From assembly GCF_029024945.1 (NCBI RefSeq), contig NZ_CP118976.1, forward strand, positions 2,108,001-2,172,000: a DNA stretch of 64,000 nucleotides, read 5' to 3'. The notes under the pieces were generated by a model that was not told where the DNA came from, did not search any database, and was given only the letters and a program-made list of their open reading frames with translations. Source of the stretch: Staphylococcus succinus (lineage in GTDB: Bacteria > Bacillota > Bacilli > Staphylococcales > Staphylococcaceae). A program made the position numbers and the translations under genes. This document shows, in pieces, positions 53,977-62,876 of this stretch. Within the stretch, counting starts at the first letter, position 1, and each line of letters starts with the position of its first letter.

Positions 53977-54725
53977 TTGAGCGCTGGTTGACGTATAACG
54001 TCTCCAGCTTTATTTACTATAACTTTATATTCTTGTTTCGTTTCCGAATTCCAAAACGTATAAAACATGCCTTCTTTAGACTCTTTAACTTTTTTCAAGC
54101 TTGCATTAGCGCCTAGTTTATCAACAGCATATTTTTGCGCAACGACTTCAGACTCCTGTGGTGATAAACACGGTTTGTTCGACCCTAGATGATCTGTTTC
54201 ACGATAGGATCGATCAAATATATGTGCCTGATTATCTTCATTTACAGTAACTCTATAATACATATGCGGTTTATCATTATTTTTAAAGGTAAAAATATAA
54301 TAATAAGTCCCTTGACAGGTGCTATCGATACCATAATCATTATATGTATTAGAAATATCATTATCACGGTTAACCGTGTTTTGTGCTTCTTTTAATGCAG
54401 CGGAAAATTGTGGCAAGTTAGACTTCCCAACCTCATTATTTTTTAAATTGTGTGTTGTCAGTTTGGCTATAGGTACATAATTTTCAGCATAATACGGCTC
54501 TTGTCTGTCCTCATTCTTTTCAGTATCTTTCATTGCTGCACTGATTGAATGATTTGCTTTATGATTGGCTTGTTCCTTAGCTTTCACCACTTTATGCGAA
54601 TCTGAAAAACTAGAAATTGATTCATGCACTTTAGCAAGTGCTTGCTGATTCATAGCAAGAAATAAAAGAAACGCTAAACAACAAGCAAGAAAGAGCGCCA
54701 TGATTCCCAAAGTTAAATTCTTCAA
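53973..54725 (-). CDS. Uncharacterised secreted or membrane-anchored protein next to norA
   Basis: A 250-residue protein with one N-terminal helix (about 5-28, GIMALFLACCLAFLLFLAM) followed by a Lys/Glu/His-rich linker and a folded part outside the cell. Two cysteines in this part (STCQGTYYY and NKPCLS) could form a disulfide. The last 65 residues resemble a PepSY repeat (VAQKYAVDKLG, then EYKVIVNKAGDVI). I read the start as TTG 54725, six bases past AAGGAG. No function can be given. Confidence 0.7.
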   Translation of the reverse strand: MKNLTLGIMALFLACCLAFLLFLAMNQQALAKVHESISSFSDSHKVVKAKEQANHKANHSISAAMKDTEKNEDRQEPYYAENYVPIAKLTTHNLKNNEVGKSNLPQFSAALKEAQNTVNRDNDISNTYNDYGIDSTCQGTYYYIFTFKNNDKPHMYYRVTVNEDNQAHIFDRSYRETDHLGSNKPCLSPQESEVVAQKYAVDKLGANASLKKVKESKEGMFYTFWNSETKQEYKVIVNKAGDVIRQPALN

Positions 54726-54904
54726 ATCGTTCTCCTTACCTACATTTCTGTTAACATTTCTTTATATACTAGCACATTATTTTAACAAAAAAGTTATATA
54801 GGCTACAATTTAAAACAAATGTAATCTCTGTTACACAAATATTACGCAAAACCTTTTTTCTTAATGTTTATGACATATTTGGTTAATATAAAGAAAACAT
54901 TAAG

Positions 54905-54944
54905 AAAAAAGCTCCTCCTGAAAGTTCTCACTTTTAAGAGGAGC
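54905..54944 (-). terminator. norA terminator
   Basis: GCTCCTC/GAGGAGC with inner AAAGT/ACTTT pairing; on the minus strand a TTTTTTC run follows. Confidence 0.9.
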
Positions 54945-54974
54945 GTACCAATAAACACGCTTTTATGATTTTAA

Positions 54975-56135
54975 TTAAGTTTTCTGCCACTTGGCTCTGA
55001 TTGCTTTTTCTACATAGATAACGAGTATGCCTAGTAACATAACGACTACTGACATATATAATGGGAATTCAAAGTTAACATCATACAGTGTTCCTGCTAC
55101 TAAAGGTCCTATAAAGTTTCCCATACTCGTAAAAGTTGAATTTAATCCACCAGCAAATCCTTGTCGATCTCCAGCAATGTTAGAAAAGTAATTTGTAATC
55201 GCTGGACGTATCATATCAAAACCGATAAATACTACAAAGCTGATTAACATAATTGACCAATAACTGTGTACTAAGGTTAATCCAAGTAGAATTAATGCAG
55301 AATATATTAACGCATAAGTGATAAATGTAAGTTCTTTAAAATATTTCATAAACTTATCAAAGAAAAACACTTGGAATACTGCCCCAAATATACCGCCACC
55401 TGTAATTGCTATCGAAATATCTAATGGTGAATAATGTGCCTTATCAGCTGTATATAATGGGAACAATGTCTCAAATGCTGATAAACCAAATGCCAATACA
55501 AGCGTTAAAATAATTGGCGTTAAAAATACTTTCCAATTCATTTTAGTTAGTAATTCTGGTTGATATTTTGTAAAACCATCTTGTGTTTCATTTTTAGGAT
55601 TTTTAATTAATACGACTGAAAGTATTAATGCTAAACATCCACTGAAACCAGCTACAAAGAATGGTAATCTATGAGAAAATTCAGCTAGGAAACCACCTAA
55701 ACCAGGTCCTAAAATAAAACCGGAATTGATAATTGCTGACATATAACCAAAATTTTTCGCTTTGTCTTTACCTTTTGAAAGGTCTGCAATCATACCTGTA
55801 ACACCTGGCATGACCATCCCTGCACTAAAACCACCAAGAATTCTTGATACAATTAGGAGCGAGAAAGTATGGCTGACCGCAAATAAAAATTCTGAAATTG
55901 CAAAAAGTGCTAAACCTATACAGATGATTAACTTTTTACCTAACTTGTCAGCAAGTGTACCTCCAAATGGTGAAATAATCATTTGCGCCAAGGCAAATGC
56001 TGCAACAAGCACACCTAAATCGCTACCATTCAATCCTAAATCTTTCAAATAAACTGGAAGAACTGGGACGATTAAACCTATACCTAAAAAGACTAGAAAA
56101 ATATTAAAATACAAAATTACAAATTGCTTATTCAC
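54975..56135 (-). CDS. norA: Multidrug efflux transporter NorA
   Basis: A 386-residue major facilitator with 12 helices that exports fluoroquinolones, dyes and other cations using the proton gradient. Motif A GTLADKLGKK, motif C GFILGPGLGGF, and long stretches such as FGYMSAIINSGFILGPG and NSTFTSMGNFIGPL match S. aureus NorA. I start at GTG 56135 (VNKQFVILYFN) behind GGAGGGAG, not at the upstream in-frame codon. Its known regulator MgrA is encoded 6 kb away. Confidence 0.95.
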   Translation of the reverse strand: MNKQFVILYFNIFLVFLGIGLIVPVLPVYLKDLGLNGSDLGVLVAAFALAQMIISPFGGTLADKLGKKLIICIGLALFAISEFLFAVSHTFSLLIVSRILGGFSAGMVMPGVTGMIADLSKGKDKAKNFGYMSAIINSGFILGPGLGGFLAEFSHRLPFFVAGFSGCLALILSVVLIKNPKNETQDGFTKYQPELLTKMNWKVFLTPIILTLVLAFGLSAFETLFPLYTADKAHYSPLDISIAITGGGIFGAVFQVFFFDKFMKYFKELTFITYALIYSALILLGLTLVHSYWSIMLISFVVFIGFDMIRPAITNYFSNIAGDRQGFAGGLNSTFTSMGNFIGPLVAGTLYDVNFEFPLYMSVVVMLLGILVIYVEKAIRAKWQKT

Positions 56136-56342
56136 GTTTCTCCCTCCATTCGTAAGAATACTTATAAAATGCTTCACTCATATGGTCTTAGTATAACTGA
56201 CGAAAGCACAATATTAGAACAGTTTATACTATTTTTCTTACAAAACACAATAAAAAAATCTTATTAAAACACAATTATACAATCATCGGAAAATTACTTG
56301 TATAATAAAGGCGTAAATAAAAATTTTGGATGGGGGCTCATT

Positions 56343-56762
56343 ATGATATATCAAGTAGATGGAAAGACAATTGTACTCGTATTAGAACAAGGCGAAGATA
56401 TCATAGAAGCGGTTACAGACTTAGCAAAAGAGCAAAATGGTAAGTTTGGCACAGTGAGTGGTATTGGTGCTTGTGATGATGTTGAACTTAACTTCTATAA
56501 CATAGAGACCAAAACCTATGAGAAAAAAAGAATACAAGAACCTTTAGAATTAATTAGCTTGTTAGGTAATATCTCACACATTGACGACAAACCTTTTGCG
56601 CATCTTCATGCAACTTTTGGTACAAACCAATATGAAACATTAAGTGGACATCTTACAAAAGCAATCGTATCTGCTACGGCCGAAATCGTTATCCATATGA
56701 CTAACTTAGACATAAATCGTAAGCACAATGAAACTATAGGACTTAACCTATTAGACCTATAA
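56343..56762 (+). CDS. PPC (DUF296) domain protein
   Basis: A 139-residue protein that is all one PPC domain, the fold found in plant AT-hook proteins and in stand-alone bacterial trimers. GTVSGIGACDDVELNFYN and the metal-site HLHATFG are typical. I start at ATG 56343 behind GGGGGC. The function in bacteria is unknown. It is divergent from norA. Confidence 0.85.
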   Translation: MIYQVDGKTIVLVLEQGEDIIEAVTDLAKEQNGKFGTVSGIGACDDVELNFYNIETKTYEKKRIQEPLELISLLGNISHIDDKPFAHLHATFGTNQYETLSGHLTKAIVSATAEIVIHMTNLDINRKHNETIGLNLLDL

Positions 56763-57207
56763 CTGCATTCACCACTCTCAAAATGAATTGATACAATTAC
56801 AAAGACTGATGAATTTATAGATATGTAAGTCCACAGTCTTTGTATTTTTTAACATTTTTAACTATCTCATTATTTTAAAATCACCCTACTTATAACAGCA
56901 ATCATTCTTTTCAACATTTTATTTTCGTCTTTTTTAATTAAGTCAATCGTATACTAACTACTGTAACCACACTATATCAAGCTTTATTTTTTACAATATT
57001 TTATTTTTTTATCATTGAAATTTATATCTGAAGCTTGTATCATGTAGTCTCATATTGCAAAATTACGGTTTTATGTCCCTTTGAATTCCATAGGATAAGG
57101 AAAAATTTTATTAACCTTTTTATTTATCAAATTCATTACTATTTTTTTAGCTAGTGATTTTCAATATAGTTTTAAATGTTTTATTTTGAAGGAAAGTAGG
57201 TGTACTT
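56763..57207. other. Intergenic region before the DUF1361 gene
   Basis: Some 445 AT-rich bases. It contains the terminator at 56799-56850 and, near the end, the ribosome-binding site GGAAAG of the next gene. Otherwise I see nothing. Confidence 0.5.
56799..56850 (+). terminator. PPC gene terminator
   Basis: ACAAAGACTG (56799-56808) pairs with CAGTCTTTGT (56834-56843), followed by ATTTTTT. Confidence 0.82.
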
Positions 57208-57825
57208 ATGAATGCTCGTTATATAGCTAGATCATCCTTTCTTATTCTAATCATTATTTCAATTTTCTTTAATAGTTATTATAAATTTATGACTTTAAAT
57301 TTATTTCTAGCATATGTGCCATTTGAATTATGCTTACTATTACATTTGTTTAAACCGAAATTTAAATTTGAATGGCCACTGTTTATAATTTTCTCTCTTA
57401 TTTTCTTATTTATGGTACCTAACACGCTTTATATGGTTACTGATTTGATTCATTTAAATCAATTTACATTTAATTTTTATAGAGGCTTACTGTTAATAGA
57501 ATGGGCATATTTTACTTTTCTTGTCGCAGCCGTATTACTTGCACTTTACCTGTTGATTTTAATGTTTTTAGAAATGGAACAATTTACGCATCATATATGG
57601 CTAAATAGAAGTATTATTGGGGCTATGATGTTTCTCAATGGTTTAGGCATTTATATCGGTCGTTTTTTACGATTACATTCTGTTTATTTAATTAATGAAC
57701 CGCTTCGTATTTTTCACGAAGTATGGTCAAGTCTCAGTCTGACTGCTTTATGCTTTGTGTTATTGTTAGTTGCTTTACAAATATTATTATTTTCTTTTGC
57801 GAAAGGAGTACGAAGTGCAAAATGA
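57208..57825 (+). CDS. DUF1361 membrane protein
   Basis: A 205-residue protein with about seven helices. The pattern MVPNTLYMVTDLIHL, followed by GIYIGRFLRLHSV, is that of the DUF1361 family of conserved membrane proteins of unknown function. Asp and His in the TDLIHL loop are conserved in the family. The start has GGAAAGTAGG upstream, and the last four bases overlap a second membrane gene. Confidence 0.85.
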   Translation: MNARYIARSSFLILIIISIFFNSYYKFMTLNLFLAYVPFELCLLLHLFKPKFKFEWPLFIIFSLIFLFMVPNTLYMVTDLIHLNQFTFNFYRGLLLIEWAYFTFLVAAVLLALYLLILMFLEMEQFTHHIWLNRSIIGAMMFLNGLGIYIGRFLRLHSVYLINEPLRIFHEVWSSLSLTALCFVLLLVALQILLFSFAKGVRSAK

Positions 57826-58097
57826 CATTAAATATCATAATACTGCTTATTGTGCTTATCGTATCCCAACTGATTATCGGACACCTTTTGCATGATATTG
57901 GATTTTCTTATACTCATAGCATCATATTGATGTGCCTTCCCTTAGGCATTGGATTATTTTATCTCCAATTATTTTATTACGAACGTCAATTTCCTAAATG
58001 GAATGTGCCTATAAAAGTAAAATTAAGATTAAAGTACATGTATATTTTAACCTTTTTCGAATATGTTGCACTATACATCTGTATTTTCAAAATGTAA
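57822..58097 (+). CDS. Small membrane protein coupled to the DUF1361 gene
   Basis: A 91-residue protein with three hydrophobic helices (about 1-20, 30-50, 72-91). It starts at ATG 57822 in an ATGA overlap with the DUF1361 stop, with AAAGGAG upstream, so the two are translated together. I do not recognise the family; the coupling suggests a two-part membrane complex. Confidence 0.75.
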   Translation: MTLNIIILLIVLIVSQLIIGHLLHDIGFSYTHSIILMCLPLGIGLFYLQLFYYERQFPKWNVPIKVKLRLKYMYILTFFEYVALYICIFKM

Positions 58098-58106
58098 TCC
58101 TACACA

Positions 58107-58147
58107 AAGAGAGCTATCAGCTTTTACACTCTGATAGCTCTCTTATT
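58107..58147. terminator. Bidirectional terminator, DUF1361 operon / mdh
   Basis: AAGAGAGCTATCAG (58107-58120) and CTGATAGCTCTCTT (58131-58144) form a perfect stem between convergent genes. Confidence 0.9.
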
Positions 58148-58167
58148 TGATATTATCGATAATATCA

Positions 58168-59103
58168 TTATTGTTTTAATGATTGTTTTACTTCTACCAC
58201 AGAATCAGCAGAAATTTTTAATTGTGCTTGTTCTTCTTCAGATAATTCTAATTCAACTATACGTTCAATGCCTTGTTCCCCTAATATCGTAGGTACACCT
58301 AAGCAAATATCAGAAAAACCATATTCGCCTTCTAATAATGCAATACTTGGTAATAAACGTTTTTGGTCCTTTAAGATTGCTTCTAGCATACTATATATAG
58401 CAGAAGCTGGCGCATAATAAGCAGAGCCATTTCCAAGTAGTTCTACAATTTCAGCCCCACCTTTTCTCGTACGCTCTACAATATGTTCTATTTGCGCTGT
58501 ATCTAGCATTTTATTCAAAGGTACGCCGTTAACATTTGTGGAGTGCACCAAAGGCACCATAGTATCACCGTGGCCTCCCAAAACTAAACCTCTAATATCT
58601 TTAATAGATACATTTAATGCTTCTGCTATAAATGTTTGGTATCTCGCTGTATCTAAAATTCCAGATTGACCAATCACTCTTTCTTTAGGGAATCCAGAAG
58701 CATTGATTACAGCATATGTCATCGCATCTACTGGATTAGTTAAAACAATAATTTTACAATTTGGGGAGTGCGTAACGATTTCTTGTGTAACGTCATACAT
58801 CACTGCTTCATTAACTTGTACTAAGTCGTCTCTACTCATACCCGGTTTACGCGGTACACCAGCAGTTATAACAACAATATCAGAATTAGCTGTATCCTGA
58901 TAATCGATTGATCCAGTTACATTAACATCAAATCCATATACAGGACTACTTTCTAATATATCTAGGGCTTTCCCTTTAACCTGTCCTTCATTATGTGGGC
59001 GATCAATAAGCACGACATCTGCCAACTCTTGTTGAGCAATTATAAATGCTAATGTAGCTCCCGTGTTTCCAGCACCTATGATTGAAACTTTTTTCTTTGC
59101 CAT
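58168..59103 (-). CDS. mdh: NAD-dependent malate dehydrogenase
   Basis: A 311-residue LDH/MDH-family enzyme. The NAD motif is GAGNTG, the catalytic His is in GGHGDTMVP, and the substrate loop reads VPRKPGMSRDD. Arg at the key position of this loop is the mark of malate dehydrogenase; lactate dehydrogenases have Gln there. I start at ATG 59103 behind GAGGGG; the in-frame extension upstream is not family-like. It would interconvert malate and oxaloacetate. Monocistronic. Confidence 0.88.
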   Translation of the reverse strand: MAKKKVSIIGAGNTGATLAFIIAQQELADVVLIDRPHNEGQVKGKALDILESSPVYGFDVNVTGSIDYQDTANSDIVVITAGVPRKPGMSRDDLVQVNEAVMYDVTQEIVTHSPNCKIIVLTNPVDAMTYAVINASGFPKERVIGQSGILDTARYQTFIAEALNVSIKDIRGLVLGGHGDTMVPLVHSTNVNGVPLNKMLDTAQIEHIVERTRKGGAEIVELLGNGSAYYAPASAIYSMLEAILKDQKRLLPSIALLEGEYGFSDICLGVPTILGEQGIERIVELELSEEEQAQLKISADSVVEVKQSLKQ

Positions 59104-59222
59104 AATATCCCCTCTAACGTCTTTAATATATTTATTATAACATCTCATTTTTAATAAAGAGTTATGTATGGCTTGAAAGTGCAATTCAATTTAATTAACT
59201 AATACTATCACATTTACTTATT

Positions 59223-59825
59223 CTACTTTTGACGTTTTAGCCATTTCCATATCAAGAATATGATTAAAATTGCTAAAACAATATAAATAATACGTGAATA
59301 AACATCCATATAATTAACAATAGTATGCCAATTACCGCCAACTGCTTGTCCTAAATAAATTAACACCACGTTCCATATAAGTGTTCCAATCGTTGTAAAT
59401 ACTATAAATAAAGGCAAGTTCATACGTGTTAACCCAGCTGGGATTGAAATCAAACTTCTCAGTAATGGTACAAAACGACAGAAGAAGATTGTCCAATAAC
59501 CATATTTTTCAAACCATCCAATGGTCTTATCTAAATCCTTTGTCTTCACTCGCAAAATTTTACCGTAACGGTTAATGAATCGATACAAATTACGCTCACC
59601 AATCCATGCACCAATACCATATAAGGCAATTGCTCCAAGAACTGAACCAATTGTCGAAGTAATTGTTACACCAACAAAACCTAAATCAGATTTTGTTGTC
59701 ATAAATCCTCCAAAAGTTAAAATTATTTCAGATGGGATGGGCGGAAAAACATTTTCTAAAAAGATTAAAAATGCTATCCCCCAGTAGCCAAACTTCTCCA
59801 TAAATTGTGTAATCCAGACTTCCAT
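59223..59825 (-). CDS. DedA-family membrane protein
   Basis: A 200-residue protein of the DedA (VTT-domain) family with four to six hydrophobic segments. FLENVFPPIPSEIILTFGGF, GERNLYRFINRYGK and FFCRFVPLLRSLISIPAGLTRM (family landmarks) carry the conserved acidic and arginine residues. Relatives flip undecaprenyl phosphate or phosphatidylethanolamine-type lipids; the substrate here is not known. Ribosome-binding site AGGGGGA. Confidence 0.88.
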   Translation of the reverse strand: MEVWITQFMEKFGYWGIAFLIFLENVFPPIPSEIILTFGGFMTTKSDLGFVGVTITSTIGSVLGAIALYGIGAWIGERNLYRFINRYGKILRVKTKDLDKTIGWFEKYGYWTIFFCRFVPLLRSLISIPAGLTRMNLPLFIVFTTIGTLIWNVVLIYLGQAVGGNWHTIVNYMDVYSRIIYIVLAILIIFLIWKWLKRQK

Positions 59826-59878
59826 TTAATCCCCCTAAAGTTTAAAGTCATATAACATTGATCATTGTATTCTAGTGA

Positions 59879-60178
59879 TTAAAACAAATTATTTGTCTTT
59901 GCGTATAAATAAAGTGATAAACCAAATAAAACTAGAGACATCACAGTAAGTATTAACGCTAAAATTGTCGTACGTTTATAATGTTTTATAAATGACACAA
60001 ACAATAGTCCACCGTTGTATAAGAAAAATAGTCCAAATAATGTCATCATTATATTAATATCTGGATAAGCTATATTGAGTATTGCTACGATTAGTGCAAA
60101 TACTAAAAATGGAAAGCTTATAAAGTTTCGTTCAAACTTAAGTTGACTTCTACGTTGTTCTTCGTTCTGATTACTCAT
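59879..60178 (-). CDS. Small membrane protein, three helices
   Basis: A 99-residue protein with a charged N-terminus (SNQNEEQRRSQLKFERN) and three hydrophobic helices (about 20-38, 42-64, 70-92). GGAGAG precedes its start. It lies between an aldo/keto reductase gene and dedA in the same direction, with a 25-base gap to the former. I do not recognise a family. Confidence 0.7.
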   Translation of the reverse strand: MSNQNEEQRRSQLKFERNFISFPFLVFALIVAILNIAYPDINIMMTLFGLFFLYNGGLLFVSFIKHYKRTTILALILTVMSLVLFGLSLYLYAKTNNLF

Positions 60179-60203
60179 TTTTTACTCTCCTCCAAAATTC
60201 ACT

Positions 60204-61112
60204 TTATGGGATATCATGACCTAAAGAGGCCGTATAGATATCAAACCATTCTTGATCCGTAATTGTAATTTTCAATCCTGCTATAGCTTCATCAATACGG
60301 TCAATTTGATGTGTTCCTAATACTGGCATAATAGCGGCTGGATGTTTATTAAACCAGGCCATAACAATACCATTTGCTGTTACGTTGTATTTCTGGGTTA
60401 AAGGTGAAATCACTGTCATAATACGCGCTGCTTTCTCGTCTTCTAAATCAAATAATTTTCCACCTGCCATTGGGCTCCAAGACATTATTTTCACATCATC
60501 TTTTAACATGTGATTCATCGTGCCATCTTCAATAATATCTAATGTGTATGGCGAAACTTCAAGTTGATTTAAAGTGATATGTAACTTATCACAAACGAGA
60601 CATTGATTAAGTAAATCATATTGTGATTTATTAAAATTAGAGACACCAAATGATTTCACTTTACCTTCAGTCACCAATATTTTCAACGCTTCTGTAACTT
60701 CTTGTGGGTCCATTAATGGTGAAGGTCTATGGATTAATAACGTATCAAGATAGTCAACTTGTAATTCCTTTAAAGAGCGCTCTACTGACTGTTGAATATG
60801 CTTCTTACTGTGATTATAACGATGTCCATCTGCACCTTGTATACGATGCGAAGGCAAGACGATACCACATTTAGATACTATTTCCATTTCTTCACGTAAT
60901 TGTGGAGATAATTTTAGTGCCTCTCCAAATACACCTTCACATGAATAATCACCATAAATATCTGCGTGATCCATTGTTGTAATACCACGTTCCACTAATT
61001 CATTTAAATAGCGATTTAATTGTTGCGGTGTCCAGTGCCAATCTTGTGCTCTCCAAAATCCTTGTATCACTTTTGAGAACGAAACATATTGATTAATCTT
61101 TACTTTATCCAT
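60204..61112 (-). CDS. Aldo/keto reductase, YdhF type
   Basis: A 302-residue oxidoreductase of the aldo/keto reductase fold. Catalytic Asp and Tyr are in MDHADIYGDYSCEG, Lys in VSKCGI and His in LIHRPSPLMDP. This loop pattern is that of the YdhF subgroup. I start at ATG 61112 (MDKVKINQ); the upstream TTG is too close to the AAGGGGTG site. Physiological substrate unknown. It has no close similarity to the other reductase at 44254 apart from the fold. Confidence 0.87.
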   Translation of the reverse strand: MDKVKINQYVSFSKVIQGFWRAQDWHWTPQQLNRYLNELVERGITTMDHADIYGDYSCEGVFGEALKLSPQLREEMEIVSKCGIVLPSHRIQGADGHRYNHSKKHIQQSVERSLKELQVDYLDTLLIHRPSPLMDPQEVTEALKILVTEGKVKSFGVSNFNKSQYDLLNQCLVCDKLHITLNQLEVSPYTLDIIEDGTMNHMLKDDVKIMSWSPMAGGKLFDLEDEKAARIMTVISPLTQKYNVTANGIVMAWFNKHPAAIMPVLGTHQIDRIDEAIAGLKITITDQEWFDIYTASLGHDIP

Positions 61113-61147
61113 AATTACCAACACCCCTTATATTTTTATTTGAAACC

Positions 61148-62074
61148 TCAAGTAAATTGCAGCATCTCTAAATCGTTACGCAATCGGTTAACGTCCATTT
61201 CTTCCCCGATAAGTACTATATTTAATGGCAGTATTTCTTCGATAATTTGATAATCTGGCAACCCATGTGCATATTGAAATTCGTAAATATCATTTGGCAT
61301 ATCTCGAAACTTTACATACCCCTTTAATCTTAGAACATTATCCGGCAACCGTAAAATAAATTGATAAAATAATTGTCTATCTATAGGACCTGTAAAACGA
61401 TACTGCATACTATTCATACCATGGTGGTGCGCATGATCACTCATATCTTTAGAAGCTTTAGGCGTTACAGATAACAATTTATTCATATCTACTTCTGCAT
61501 AAGTCGTATACACTTTTGGCGCATATGCATTAATATCAGAAATTCCATTTAATGCTTCTCGTGCGGACTCATCAATTAAATCCATTTTATTTATAATGAT
61601 TGTATCACTTACAGATAATTGCTCTTCCATTAAAATTTTTGTATTATTTGAATAATTGTTTCTAGCTAAAAATCTTGGTGCATCCACAAGACCTATGATG
61701 ACTGGAGGATTAACGTTTTCTACGATTTCTGGGTCTTGGCACGCAGCTATGATTTCAATTGGATGAGCGATACCTGTGGCTTCAATTATAATATGTTGCA
61801 TTGCACTTTCCTTTAGAAAATGTTTTAATTGTTTTATTAAATCTAGTTGCAAGTCACAACATACGCAGCCATTTAATATCGATGCAACCTTTACATCATC
61901 GCTTAATGTACTGCTGTCTATATTTAAATTGCCGTATTCATTTACGATAATGCTAGGTTTTTCGTTGTTACTAAGTAAATATTTTACATAATTACTTAAA
62001 AATGTGGTTTTACCACTACCTAAAAATCCAGTTATTACTGTTATAGATATTCTTGAGTCTTCTTTATTTGTCAT
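61148..62074 (-). CDS. CobW/YciC-family GTPase (metallochaperone)
   Basis: A 308-residue G3E GTPase. Walker A GFLGSGKTT, Walker B region EYGNLNID, the metal-binding GCVCC (CxCC) and the nucleotide motif NKMD are intact, followed by a His-rich stretch DHAHHHGMNSM (near 213) and a CobW C-terminal domain. Such proteins deliver zinc to client enzymes. I start at ATG 62074 behind GAGTGA. I find no Zur-type operator upstream. Confidence 0.88.
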   Translation of the reverse strand: MTNKEDSRISITVITGFLGSGKTTFLSNYVKYLLSNNEKPSIIVNEYGNLNIDSSTLSDDVKVASILNGCVCCDLQLDLIKQLKHFLKESAMQHIIIEATGIAHPIEIIAACQDPEIVENVNPPVIIGLVDAPRFLARNNYSNNTKILMEEQLSVSDTIIINKMDLIDESAREALNGISDINAYAPKVYTTYAEVDMNKLLSVTPKASKDMSDHAHHHGMNSMQYRFTGPIDRQLFYQFILRLPDNVLRLKGYVKFRDMPNDIYEFQYAHGLPDYQIIEEILPLNIVLIGEEMDVNRLRNDLEMLQFT

Positions 62075-62300
62075 ACTAATCACTCATTTCTCAAAAAATG
62101 TTTGCATTAAAGGTAAATTATTCATATAATTAACCCTTTACTTGATAAATTTTAGATTTCTTCTGAAATTTAAACACAATTTATTTTAGCACGGCAAAGT
62201 GCCAAAGTATGTCTAAGGAAGTGTCACACACAACATTAGACGGATTCAGTCCGATACACAAAGAATAAAAAAACGGATAGAATGTCTGGAGGAGAACTTT

Positions 62301-62744
62301 ATGTCTGAAGAACTTAATTTAAAGGATCAACTTTGTTTTAGTTTGTATAATGCTCAGAGGCAAGTAAATCGCTACTACTCTAATAATGTCTTTAAGCAAT
62401 ACAAATTGACTTACCCACAGTTTTTAGTTTTAACAATTTTATGGTCACAGTCACCTGTCAACGTGAAAAAAGTCGTTACCGAACTTGCTCTTGATACAGG
62501 TACTGTATCCCCGCTACTTAAAAGAATGGAACAGGTTGATTTAATCAAACGCGAGCGTTCTGAAGTAGATCAACGCGAAGTATTTATTCATTTGACTGAT
62601 AAGAGTGAAGCAATTCGCCCAGAATTAGATACTGCTTGTCAAGATGTTGCAGTAGCTTCTTCATTAAGTACAGATGAGACTAAAGAATTAAACCGATTAC
62701 TTAGCAAAGTAATTTCTTCATTTACAGAAGAAAAAATTAAATAA
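62301..62744 (+). CDS. mgrA: Global regulator MgrA (MarR/SarA family)
   Basis: A 147-residue winged-helix regulator nearly identical over its core to S. aureus MgrA: CFSLYNAQRQVNRYYSN, LTYPQFLVLTILW and the recognition helix region TGTVSPLLKRMEQVDLIKRE. Cys12, the redox switch, is present. MgrA controls autolysis, surface proteins and efflux, including norA 6 kb away. Ribosome-binding site GGAGGAG. Upstream lies a small CGGA-TTCAG-TCCG hairpin in the leader. Confidence 0.95.
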   Translation: MSEELNLKDQLCFSLYNAQRQVNRYYSNNVFKQYKLTYPQFLVLTILWSQSPVNVKKVVTELALDTGTVSPLLKRMEQVDLIKRERSEVDQREVFIHLTDKSEAIRPELDTACQDVAVASSLSTDETKELNRLLSKVISSFTEEKIK

Positions 62745-62812
62745 ATATCTATTGTAAAATCTCAGTAAGAAACATATCAAAATACATTAATTAAATATAC
62801 TTTATTTACATT

Positions 62813-62844
62813 AAGAGCTCAAACACAATTGTGTTTGAGCTCTT
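62813..62844. terminator. Bidirectional terminator, mgrA / ABC exporter
   Basis: AAGAGCTCAAACACAA and its exact complement form a 32-base palindrome between convergent genes. Confidence 0.85.
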
Positions 62845-62876
62845 GATTTATTAATAACTAAAAACAACTTCTATAA

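Noticed and set aside
62075..62300. Zur operator before the CobW gene
   Set aside because: No TAATCGTAAT-type palindrome is present in the gap.
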